Part shown: piece by piece, positions 1 through 8,012 of the stretch | Position numbering within the stretch: position 1 is the first letter of the stretch | How the letters are laid out: every line of letters starts with the position of its first letter | Made by a program: the position numbers and the translations under genes | Assembly: GCF_009176975.1 (NCBI RefSeq) | Contig: NZ_WEZG01000011.1 | Span: 62,001-126,000 of the forward strand | Reading direction: 5' to 3' | DNA: 64,000 nucleotides | DNA from: Aureimonas psammosilenae | Lineage (GTDB): Bacteria; Pseudomonadota; Alphaproteobacteria; Rhizobiales; Rhizobiaceae | Notes under the pieces: generated by a model | The model's database searches: none | What the model was told of the DNA's origin: nothing | What the model saw: only the letters and a program-made list of their open reading frames with translations

Positions 1-25
1 CGAGCACGGCCTCGGTCGTCGTCAT
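1..25 (-). CDS. Possible 5' end of a divergent gene (anmK-like by position), cut by the window edge
   Basis: Only the first eight codons (M-T-T-T-E-A-V-L) of a leftward frame lie inside the window, from an ATG at 25..23 to the left edge. This is too short to prove a gene. It is listed because tyrS in many Hyphomicrobiales is divergently paired with anmK (anhydro-N-acetylmuramic acid kinase), and the gap of about 90 bases before tyrS would suit a shared promoter region. The identity is inferred from remembered synteny, not read from the sequence. Confidence 0.3.
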
Positions 26-114
26 GGAACCCACCCTTTCATTTCGCCGCCACGCTGGTAAACCCTCCGACGTTCCAAGCCGAATGGGACGGCCAGCACC
101 TGGATCAACGAGCA

Positions 115-1368
115 ATGACCGCGTTCAAGTCCGACTTCCTGCGCATCCTCTCGGAGCGCGGCTTCATCCAGCAGACCTCGAACGACGAGGCTCTCGACGA
201 CCTGTTCCGGACCCAGACCGTCACCGCTTATATCGGCTACGATCCGACCGCCTCCAGCCTGCATGTCGGCCACCTGACGCAGACCATGATGCTGCACTGG
301 ATGCAGCAGACCGGTCATCGTCCGATCGCCCTGATGGGCGGCGGCACCGGCATGATCGGCGATCCGTCCTTCAAGGACGAGGCGCGCAAGCTGATGACCA
401 CCGAAACCATCGGCGAGAATCTCGTCGGCCTTCGCCGCACCTTCTCGCAGTTCCTTCGATTCGGCGACGGCGAGAGCGACGCCGTGATGGCGAACAATGC
501 CGATTGGCTGCTCGACATCAACTATGTCGAGTTCCTGCGCGATGTCGGCCGGCATTTCTCCGTCAACCGGATGTTGTCCTTCGATTCGGTGAAACTGCGG
601 CTGGATCGCGAGCAATCGCTGTCCTTCCTCGAATTCAATTACATGATCCTGCAGGCTTACGATTTCGTGGAGCTTTACAAGCGCTACGGATGCCGTCTGC
701 AGATGGGCGGCTCCGACCAATGGGGCAACATCGTCAGCGGGATCGATCTCGGCCGCCGCATGGAAGGCGCAGAGCTGTTCGCACTCGTATCGCCGCTGCT
801 GACGACCTCGTCCGGCGCCAAGATGGGCAAATCCGCGTCCGGCGCGGTTTGGCTGAACCCGGACATGCTGGCGCCCTACGAGTTCTGGCAGTTCTGGCGC
901 AACACCGAGGATGCCGATGTCGGGCGCTTCCTGAAGCTCTACACGACGCTGCCAATGGACGAGATCGCTCGGCTTGCCACGCTCGGCGGTGCGGAGATCA
1001 ACGATGCCAAGAAGGTTCTCGCGAACGAGGTGACGAAACTCATCCACGGCGCGGCGGCGGCCGAGCTCGCGGCGGAAACGGCGCGCAAGACCTTCGAGGA
1101 AGGCGCGCTCGCCGACAGCCTGCCGACGCACGAGGTTCCCGCTTCCGAGCTCGAAGCCGGGATCGGCATTCTGTCGCTCTTCGTGTCCGCTGGTCTGGCC
1201 GCATCCAACGGCGAGGTGCGCCGTCACATGAAGGGCGGCGCGGTTCGGCTGAACGACGAGACGGTCGAGGACGAGAAGCGCGTCGTTGGGTCCGGCGATC
1301 TTCTGTCCGGCGGCGTCGTCAAGCTGTCGGTCGGCCGCAAGAAGCACGTCCTCGTTCGCCCGGTCTGA
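115..1368 (+). CDS. tyrS: Tyrosyl-tRNA synthetase
   Basis: Cytoplasmic class I aminoacyl-tRNA synthetase that charges tRNA-Tyr with tyrosine using ATP. The 417-residue length is typical for bacterial TyrS. The HIGH signature appears as HVGH at residues 50-53 and the KMSKS loop as KMGKS at 236-240. The C-terminal 65 or so residues have the look of an S4-like RNA-binding domain, beginning around the segment [16 protein letters not shown]. The start ATG gives the usual N-terminus ([16 protein letters not shown]). The gene converges on the AsmA-like gene with only 18 bases between stop codons, so the two transcripts probably share a termination zone. No anomalies were seen. Confidence 0.97.
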   Translation: MTAFKSDFLRILSERGFIQQTSNDEALDDLFRTQTVTAYIGYDPTASSLHVGHLTQTMMLHWMQQTGHRPIALMGGGTGMIGDPSFKDEARKLMTTETIGENLVGLRRTFSQFLRFGDGESDAVMANNADWLLDINYVEFLRDVGRHFSVNRMLSFDSVKLRLDREQSLSFLEFNYMILQAYDFVELYKRYGCRLQMGGSDQWGNIVSGIDLGRRMEGAELFALVSPLLTTSSGAKMGKSASGAVWLNPDMLAPYEFWQFWRNTEDADVGRFLKLYTTLPMDEIARLATLGGAEINDAKKVLANEVTKLIHGAAAAELAAETARKTFEEGALADSLPTHEVPASELEAGIGILSLFVSAGLAASNGEVRRHMKGGAVRLNDETVEDEKRVVGSGDLLSGGVVKLSVGRKKHVLVRPV

Positions 1369-1386
1369 AGCGGCGAACGTCCTCGC

Positions 1387-4300
1387 CTACTGATAGGCGA
1401 AGATGTTGCGGAAGATGCCGGGCGCGATGGCCGAGATCGGGTTGATTTCGAGCTTGGGCGAGGCGAAAGCCCCGCTCAACTTGTAGGTGATCCCGATCAA
1501 GCCGCCTTCCCGGCCGTTGCCGAGGATCTGGCCGACGATCGGGATCGCGCCGAAGACGCGGTTCAGCCCATAGGCGGGCATGAACGAGCCGGTAATGTCG
1601 ATGCGGTTCTGCGTGTCGTAGAGCTTGCCTGCAAAGCTCGACCCGAAGACCGGCCCGCGCACGATGCCGTCCGACAGGTTCATGCCGTCCTTGCCGAAGC
1701 GGAGGCCGGCGGAGGCGTGGTCGAACACGGCGCGCTCTGCCCGCAGATCCCGCCCGACAGCCTGCGACAGGCTTTTGGAGTCCGGTGTCGGCGGGGCCGC
1801 GACGAGGCTGGACAAACGTGGCTCGTCCACGAGGGCGAAATCCTTCACGGTCACCTTGCCCACGTAATCGTCGTCATACGAGCCGACCACGGACAAGGAG
1901 AGCTTGCCGCCCTGCATCCGGTCGTAGGCGCCGGTGAAGCCGATGAGGGCACCGACATCCTCGGCGCGCAGGTCGATCGCCCTGTCTTTGCCGCGCGGTG
2001 AGACATCGATGGCGAAAGGCGTCGATCCCTTGGTTCGACCGGAAATCGACAAGGCCGCGATCTGCGACCCGCTACCGGCATAGTTCAACGCGAAGCCGCT
2101 CACCGTTTCCTTACCGAAGCCGATCACGCGGCCGACGGCTGCGGAAACGTCGATCTGCTCCGAGCCCCTTTTGGGCGGGGTCGAGGTCTTGGCGCCAATA
2201 TCGTCGCGGATATCGGCGAGAAGCGGTCGCGCGTCGAACTGGTCACCCTTGATAGCCATCGTGTAGCCGTTCTCCACGCGCTTCACGCTTGCCTGGACCT
2301 CGTCGCCCGGATTGAAGGCGACCTTGCCGAAATCGGCGAGGATCAACCCTTTGCCATCCACCTCGGCGCGGCCATTCACCGAGAAGCCTTCGCCCTTCAG
2401 CACGATATCGTCGATATCCGTGTCGCGGTCGTCGTCACGACCGGGGATGGAGAAGGCGAGCCCTGCGCCGACGCCTATGCCCTTGCGCCATCCGATCCAC
2501 GGAAGCGTCAGGGAGGCACCCGTCAGGTCGAGATCGGCGCGGTAGATCGTATCGCCGCTTTCCACGAGCTTGGCGCTGACCGGTCCGGTCAGAACGTCGT
2601 CCAGCACCGGCGCGAGCTTGGCGGCCTCGCCGCCGTCGATGCGAAGGTTTGCTTCCATGCGGCGGCCATCCGGCGCGGCTTCTGTCAGCGCCCGCTTGAA
2701 GGAAACTTCGCCCTTCGCGCCGCCGTAGCTCGCCGTGAAATTGCCTTCCGCCGTCTTCCCGTTGACCGCGAGCGAACCGTTGATGCCGTTGAGCTTGCGC
2801 CCGCCGATGGGGTCGCCGAGAGCGCCGTCGGCGATGTTCAGGGAAACTTTCCAGTCCTGTAGAAGGTCGGCATCGGGAACGTCGTCGCCGATCAGAAGGT
2901 CGATATCGGCGACGACCTTGCCTGTTCCGCCGGCATCGCCGACGCGGAACGGCAGGCGGTCGGCGACGGAAAGCGGGGGAAACGCCGCGAGCGCGGCAAG
3001 GCCGGAAAGCTTGCCACCGAAATTGGCGACGATCTTCACGTCGCTCTGCTGCGAGTTCGGATTTTGCGCCCTGGTAAAGCTGATAAGGCCGCCTTCGACG
3101 GCGACGTCGGACCGCCCCTCGACCTTAGCCGACTCGACGCTGACGAGCGTATCGCCACCGCGCACCTCGACCACGCCCTTGGCGTCCAAAAGGTCGGGCA
3201 ATTGGCCGAAGCTCTTTGCCGTCAATCCGTCGAGCACGAAACGCACGTCGAGTTCGCCCGGCTGCAACGAAGCGCCGAGCTTCCTCGATTCCTTCATCCG
3301 GCTCTGGAGAACATGCATCCCGACTTCACCGGAGGTCACCGACCCTTCGTCGCCGACATTGTTGAGAACCCATCGCCGCGCCCCGACCGCCACGTTGAAC
3401 GGCCAGAACGCTTTGACGGTCGGCGCATCGAGCGCCGCTGCGCCGAGGTCGAGATCGATCCGCGCGTCCGGCGACCCGTAGCCGATCTGCGCCGACCCGC
3501 CGATCCGCCCGCCGCCCGACGAGAACTCGAACTGGTTCAGGCGAATGGATCGGTTGGCGAGATCGGTTCTCCCGTCGAGTTTCAAAACGCCCTCACGCAC
3601 TTGCCCATCGCGCGCGCCGATGGACGAGCGGAACCGCGTGCTGGCGAGATCGAGCTCGAACCCGTTGAAGGCACCGCCTTCGGGCGCGTCGTAGACCGGC
3701 GTCAGACCACCCGCGAATGCGAACTCGAACCCGTCACCGGTGAAACGGTTGGGGCCGATCGTCAGCCGGTCTTCCCCTTCGATATAGTCGAGCGCCAGAG
3801 CCAACGATTTGAACTGTGCATGGCCGCGCCCTTCCTGAATTTGCCCTTCGTCCAGCGCCACCGCGACGCGCATATGGCGTCGCTCGTCGCCGGGCCGCTC
3901 GGACACTTCCACGGCGAGTTCCACGGGGGCATCGGTCGCGAAGCCCTTTTCCGTTTTCATATCGTCGATGGGGGATGGCGGAAGGAGTTCGCCGAGTTCG
4001 ATCTTGCCGATGTCGATCCGCGCGAACCGCAGGCGCTGCGCTTGGGCATCGAAGCCGATCGAGGCTTCGACCGGCACATGGGCACGATCCAGCGCAAGAA
4101 CCCCCGACAACGACATGGCTCGGGCATTCTCGACATCGAGACCGAGATGCTCGATCCGGCTGACGAAAGGCCCGCCGCCCGGCGCGACCGGCGCAACCAG
4201 ACGGACATCCGAAATATCCACCTGCCGGATGCCGAGACGCCCGAGGCTGCCCAGTTGGCGCTCGGCCTGTCCGAGAAGGCGCGAGGTCATGGCGGGAAGA

Positions 4301-4782
4301 AGGTTCTGCGTCACCGGGCTGGCGGAAACCGGCTTCACTTCGGCCGAGCCGTCGGTCGGCGCCAGCCCCCGCGCGGTAGCCGCGACTTCCGCGGAGGCCG
4401 GATCGGACGTCACGTCGATATCGGCGCCGGCGATCTCCAGTGTTCTGGCCTGGATGCGACCGCGAAGCAGAGACAACCCATCGAAGCCGACCGCGATCGT
4501 GCGGATGGCGACCTGTGGCTGCTCGACGCCCGATCGATAGACCTGAACGCCGTCCCAACGTAACCGCAACTCGCCGCCCGGCCCGATGTCCACGGCCTGC
4601 CGCCCGAGTTCGGCGCGGTAGTCGGGGCCGAGCACGCCGTCGATCACGCCTTCCGTCTGCTCGCGAACGAACTGCCGGCCCGAATCGCTGTCGAAAAGAA
4701 GGAACAGAAGGAAGCCTAGGCAAAGGCACCCGGTCAGGCAGAGGCTGGCAAGCCCGGCCGCACTTCTTCGCAGCGCCACCAT
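1387..4782 (-). CDS. Large AsmA-like (YhdP/DUF3971-type) envelope protein
   Basis: Predicted inner-membrane-anchored periplasmic protein of 1131 residues. A single hydrophobic segment lies at about residues 8-30 (rich in L, C, G and F), followed by a very long soluble region of repeating beta-type segments, as in the AsmA/YhdP family. The C-terminal part (ITGSFMPAYGLNRVFGAIP, then a GREGGLIGITYKLSGA-like stretch) matches the conserved end of AsmA-like C-terminal domains. Family members such as YhdP and TamB bridge the periplasm and are implicated in moving phospholipids to the outer membrane; applying that role here is inference. Its location between tyrS and bcp is one I recall from other rhizobia. 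It is divergent from bcp, and the 180-base gap should hold both promoters. Confidence 0.85.
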   Translation of the reverse strand: MVALRRSAAGLASLCLTGCLCLGFLLFLLFDSDSGRQFVREQTEGVIDGVLGPDYRAELGRQAVDIGPGGELRLRWDGVQVYRSGVEQPQVAIRTIAVGFDGLSLLRGRIQARTLEIAGADIDVTSDPASAEVAATARGLAPTDGSAEVKPVSASPVTQNLLPAMTSRLLGQAERQLGSLGRLGIRQVDISDVRLVAPVAPGGGPFVSRIEHLGLDVENARAMSLSGVLALDRAHVPVEASIGFDAQAQRLRFARIDIGKIELGELLPPSPIDDMKTEKGFATDAPVELAVEVSERPGDERRHMRVAVALDEGQIQEGRGHAQFKSLALALDYIEGEDRLTIGPNRFTGDGFEFAFAGGLTPVYDAPEGGAFNGFELDLASTRFRSSIGARDGQVREGVLKLDGRTDLANRSIRLNQFEFSSGGGRIGGSAQIGYGSPDARIDLDLGAAALDAPTVKAFWPFNVAVGARRWVLNNVGDEGSVTSGEVGMHVLQSRMKESRKLGASLQPGELDVRFVLDGLTAKSFGQLPDLLDAKGVVEVRGGDTLVSVESAKVEGRSDVAVEGGLISFTRAQNPNSQQSDVKIVANFGGKLSGLAALAAFPPLSVADRLPFRVGDAGGTGKVVADIDLLIGDDVPDADLLQDWKVSLNIADGALGDPIGGRKLNGINGSLAVNGKTAEGNFTASYGGAKGEVSFKRALTEAAPDGRRMEANLRIDGGEAAKLAPVLDDVLTGPVSAKLVESGDTIYRADLDLTGASLTLPWIGWRKGIGVGAGLAFSIPGRDDDRDTDIDDIVLKGEGFSVNGRAEVDGKGLILADFGKVAFNPGDEVQASVKRVENGYTMAIKGDQFDARPLLADIRDDIGAKTSTPPKRGSEQIDVSAAVGRVIGFGKETVSGFALNYAGSGSQIAALSISGRTKGSTPFAIDVSPRGKDRAIDLRAEDVGALIGFTGAYDRMQGGKLSLSVVGSYDDDYVGKVTVKDFALVDEPRLSSLVAAPPTPDSKSLSQAVGRDLRAERAVFDHASAGLRFGKDGMNLSDGIVRGPVFGSSFAGKLYDTQNRIDITGSFMPAYGLNRVFGAIPIVGQILGNGREGGLIGITYKLSGAFASPKLEINPISAIAPGIFRNIFAYQ

Positions 4783-4962
4783 TCAGTGCACGGCGCCGAT
4801 GGAACGGAACGCGGCCTTCGACCACCCTCGCCCGGCGGGGACGAGACGGCCGTTGATGGCGGCTGTCGACGGTTGCGTCCGTCGAACAAACGGAGGATGG
4901 ACGATCATTGCACGGCTTTCGGTCGCTGCAGGGATGCTTTCGAAGGAAAGGAAGGCGCAATC

Positions 4963-5439
4963 ATGTTTTCGGTCGGCGACGCATGCCCCAATTTCTCTCT
5001 CGCGGACGACAGTGGCGCGACGGTCACTCCCGCCGACCTGCGCGGAAGCCCGTTCGTGCTGTTTCTTTATCCGAAGGACGACACGTCCGGCTGCACCCAG
5101 GAAGCGATCGCCTTTTCCGCACTTCTGCCGGAATTTCAGAAGGCCGGCATCCGAGTTTTCGGCTGCTCGCCCGATCCGGTGAAGAAGCATGCCAAGTTCC
5201 GCGACAAGCATGAACTGACCATTCCCCTCCTGTCGGACGAGGAGAAGGTGCTGCTTCAAACCCTCGGCGTCTGGGTCGAGAAGAGCATGTACGGACGCAA
5301 ATACATGGGCGTCGAGCGCACCACCGTTCTTTTCGACGCGAACGGCGTCGCCAAGGCGGTGTGGGAGAAGGTCAAAGTTCCGGGTCATGCCGAAGAGGTG
5401 CTCGAAAGGTCACGCTCGCTTGTGGCAGGCGAGGCCTGA
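4963..5439 (+). CDS. bcp: Peroxiredoxin, Bcp/PrxQ family
   Basis: Thiol peroxidase that reduces hydrogen peroxide and organic hydroperoxides in the cytoplasm. The frame stays open further upstream, but the ATG at 4963 is the better start: it is preceded by a purine-rich AAGGAAAGGAAGG run and gives MFSVGDACPNFSL, a normal Bcp N-terminus, for a product of 158 residues. The peroxidatic cysteine is Cys44 in the motif KDDTSGCTQE. Where E. coli Bcp has a second cysteine five residues on (Cys50 there), this protein has Ile49. Other cysteines are Cys8 and Cys68 (VFGCSPDP). It is therefore a 1-Cys enzyme or uses Cys68 as resolving residue. The next gene, an M23 peptidase, starts 102 bases downstream. 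Confidence 0.95.
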   Translation: MFSVGDACPNFSLADDSGATVTPADLRGSPFVLFLYPKDDTSGCTQEAIAFSALLPEFQKAGIRVFGCSPDPVKKHAKFRDKHELTIPLLSDEEKVLLQTLGVWVEKSMYGRKYMGVERTTVLFDANGVAKAVWEKVKVPGHAEEVLERSRSLVAGEA

Positions 5440-5541
5440 GGGAAGCTTTTCCCTTCCATCGCAAGGATTGGTTAACCTTAAGAATGTGTAATCGCCGCGG
5501 GCACGGGACATCGTCCAGGTTCGACCTTTGGCGGTTCACGA

Positions 5542-6804
5542 ATGGCGGCAACTGACAATCAAAGCGTATTCGGCCGGCCGAAGATGCCGCGCACCGTCAT
5601 CCTGGCGAAGGGCGACGAGATGCGGCATTTCGTTTTGAAGCCCTGGGCGATCGCCACATCCTCGCTCGCGCTTGGCTGCGCGATGGCCGGTCTCTTCGCC
5701 TTCGGCTTCTGGAGCGCTGACAGCGGCCGGGAACTGCCGTCGATCATGTCAGGCGACCGCCAGCTTGCCGCCGTCTATGAAACGCGCATCGCGTCTCTTC
5801 GCTCGGAAGTCGAGCGGCTGACGACACGAAGCTTCGTTGATCAAGCGAAGGTCGCCAGCAAGGTCGATCTGTTGCTTCTACAGCAGGCGGAACTGTCGGA
5901 CCGCTATACCAAGCTCCAGCCGCTTCTCCAGCGGGCGGAAACGCACGGCTTGGTCGCGAAGCCTATCGCGTCGCCCGAACCGTGTTCCGCCCCTTCCATA
6001 CCCGATGGCGTGGCGGCCTATGCCGAAGAAGCCAAACCTGCGGCCCTCGATCGGTTCAAGCTGGTGGATGCTTCCGCCGGCAAGGCGAAGACCGCACCCG
6101 AACCCATCTCGCCCGATCTGGTTCGCCGGATCGGCCAGGCCATCGACGAAGCCGAGCTGGAGCAGATCGAGAGCGTCGGCAAACTCGCCAAGGACGCGCG
6201 GAAGAAATCGGAAGCCATCGGCTCCGTGTTGCGGACGGAAGGGCTCGCGCCAGCCAGCACCGAGAGGGCCTCACCCGGCAAGGGCGGCCCCTTCGTCCCG
6301 GTGCCGCAGGACCGGCTCTTCGACGCGAGCCTCGAAGAACTCGCCGGGGCGTTGGACGTTCTCCAAGCGGTCCGGTCGGCGTCGTCTTCCCTGCCCTTGG
6401 CCAAGCCGAACGCCTCGAACGCGGTCAGCTCCAATTTCGGCGTGCGCGTCGATCCGTTCCTCGGACAGGCGGCGATGCATACCGGCGTGGATTTCGCCGC
6501 CGAGCCGGGAAGCCCGGTCGCCGCGACCGCGCCGGGAGAAGTCGTCTTTGCCGGGGAAAACGGCGGATACGGAAACATGGTGGAGGTTCGTCACGCGGAC
6601 GGCGTTTCGACACGCTACGCGCACCTGTCGAGCATCCTCGTCACTGTTGGCGCGAAAGTGTCGGTCGGCTCGGTGGTCGGGCGCGTCGGCAGCACCGGCC
6701 GCAGCACCGGCCCCCATCTCCATTACGAAATCCGCCGGGCCGGCGAGGCGGTCGATCCGACGCGCTATCTTCGTGCCGGACGCCGGATCGAAGCCCTCGG
6801 CTGA
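5542..6804 (+). CDS. M23 family metallopeptidase, membrane-anchored
   Basis: Predicted peptidoglycan endopeptidase or divisome-type LytM-domain protein of 420 residues. After about 30 polar residues comes one transmembrane segment (about 34-56), then a periplasmic region with heptad-like charged stretches that may form a coiled coil (about 70-120), and a C-terminal LytM/peptidase M23 domain (about 290-410). The zinc ligands of active M23 enzymes appear intact: His313 and Asp317 (HTGVD) and the HLH pair His392/His394, so this looks like an active peptidase rather than a degenerate activator. It converges on prfB with 22 bases between stops. An in-frame ATG 14 codons downstream (MPRTV) is a possible alternative start. 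The upstream gap has an AT-rich TTAACCTTAAG stretch near 5472 that may be regulatory. Confidence 0.9.
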   Translation: MAATDNQSVFGRPKMPRTVILAKGDEMRHFVLKPWAIATSSLALGCAMAGLFAFGFWSADSGRELPSIMSGDRQLAAVYETRIASLRSEVERLTTRSFVDQAKVASKVDLLLLQQAELSDRYTKLQPLLQRAETHGLVAKPIASPEPCSAPSIPDGVAAYAEEAKPAALDRFKLVDASAGKAKTAPEPISPDLVRRIGQAIDEAELEQIESVGKLAKDARKKSEAIGSVLRTEGLAPASTERASPGKGGPFVPVPQDRLFDASLEELAGALDVLQAVRSASSSLPLAKPNASNAVSSNFGVRVDPFLGQAAMHTGVDFAAEPGSPVAATAPGEVVFAGENGGYGNMVEVRHADGVSTRYAHLSSILVTVGAKVSVGSVVGRVGSTGRSTGPHLHYEIRRAGEAVDPTRYLRAGRRIEALG

Positions 6805-6826
6805 ACGCCGAGAGCTTACGTCTTCA

Positions 6827-7955
6827 TCAGTCGATGTCGCCGCCGGCGGTTTCGCCGCCATGGACGCGATGCGCGAGCGCCGCTTCCATGAACTCGTCGA
6901 TCTTGCCGTCGAGAACGTCCTGGGGCGCCGTGCTCTGCACGCCGGTCCTGAGATCCTTCACCATCTGATACGGTTGCAGGACATAGGACCGAATCTGGTG
7001 TCCCCAGCCGATATCGGTCTTCGACGCGGCCTCGGCATTCGCCGCTTCCTCGCGCTTCTGCAGTTCCGCCTCGTAGAGACGAGCCCGCAGCATGTCCCAG
7101 GCGATGGCCCGGTTCTGGTGCTGCGAACGCCCCTGCTGGCAGGCCACCGCGATGCCGGTCGGGATATGCGTGATGCGCACCGCCGAATCGGTCGTGTTGA
7201 CGTGCTGGCCACCGGCGCCAGACGAGCGATAGGTGTCGATGCGGCAGTCGGACTCGTTGATCACGATGTTGATCGTATCATCGACCACCGGATACACCCA
7301 GACCGAGGCGAAGGACGTGTGGCGCTTGGCCTGGCTGTCGAAGGGAGAGATCCGCACCAGCCGGTGAACGCCGGATTCCGTCTTCATCCAGCCATAGGCG
7401 TTGCGACCCTTGAACAGGAGCGTCGCGGACTTGATCCCGGCTTCTTCGCCGGAATGCTGCTCCAGAAGCTCGACCTTCATGCCGGCCCGCTCCGCCCAGC
7501 GCATATACATGCGCAGCAGCATCGATGCCCAGTCCTGGCTTTCCGTGCCGCCGGCGCCGGAATGCACTTCCACATAGGTGTCGAACGCGTCGGCTTCGCC
7601 GGAGAGCAACATCTCGATGGACCGCTTGTCGACATCGGCCTTGATCGCGCGAATGGCGGTTTCGGCCTCCTCGACGATGGAGGGGTCACCCTCCTCCTCG
7701 CCCATCGCGATCAGCTCGACATTGTCGGCGATGCCCTGTTCGAGCGCGCGCACGCCGTCGATGGAGCTTTCCAGGAACTGACGCTCACGCATCAGCTTCT
7801 GCGCTTCCTCGGCATTGTTCCAGAAGGCGGGATTCTCGACCTGCGCGTTCAGAACGCTCAGGCGTTTGTTTGCGGCATCCCAGTCAAAGATGCCTCCTCA
7901 GCAGGCTTATGGCCTGCTTGATTTCGTCGACCATGTTCTCGATTTCGGCGCGCAT
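6827..7955 (-). CDS. prfB: Peptide chain release factor 2, made by programmed +1 frameshift
   Basis: RF2 recognises UGA and UAA stop codons and triggers peptide release through its GGQ loop; the [15 protein letters not shown] stretch is clear. The coding sequence is in two frames. The first starts with ATG at 7955..7953 ([13 protein letters not shown]) and after 23 codons meets an in-frame TGA at 7886..7884. The second begins with GAC at 7885 and runs to 6827 (DWDAANKRL onward). Joining 7955..7887 to 7885..6827 gives about 375 residues, the normal RF2 length. Without the shift only the short N-terminal peptide would be made, so this is classic RF2 autoregulation and not a pseudogene. It is the last gene of the amiC-mrcA-prfB run, 57 bases after mrcA. 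Confidence 0.95.
7883..7898 (-). promoter_or_regulatory. Programmed +1 frameshift (recoding) site of prfB
   Basis: On the minus strand the sequence is AGGAGGCATCTTTGAC. It holds a perfect Shine-Dalgarno-like AGGAGG (7898..7893), a three-base spacer, the slippery CTT codon and the in-frame TGA stop followed by C. This is the same architecture as the textbook E. coli prfB site. When RF2 is scarce, the slow decoding of UGA-C lets the peptidyl-tRNA slip from CUU to UUU and translation continues at GAC. Confidence 0.95.
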
Positions 7956-8012
7956 GCCGATACGTCTCCGACTTCATTGCGGGGAAGCCGGAGACATAAC
8001 GGCGACGCTCCT

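Noticed and set aside
7884-7886. In-frame TGA stop in prfB that could mark a pseudogene or sequencing error
   Set aside because: The AGGAGG, CTT and TGAC context is the known RF2 recoding site, and the +1 frame continues as intact RF2.
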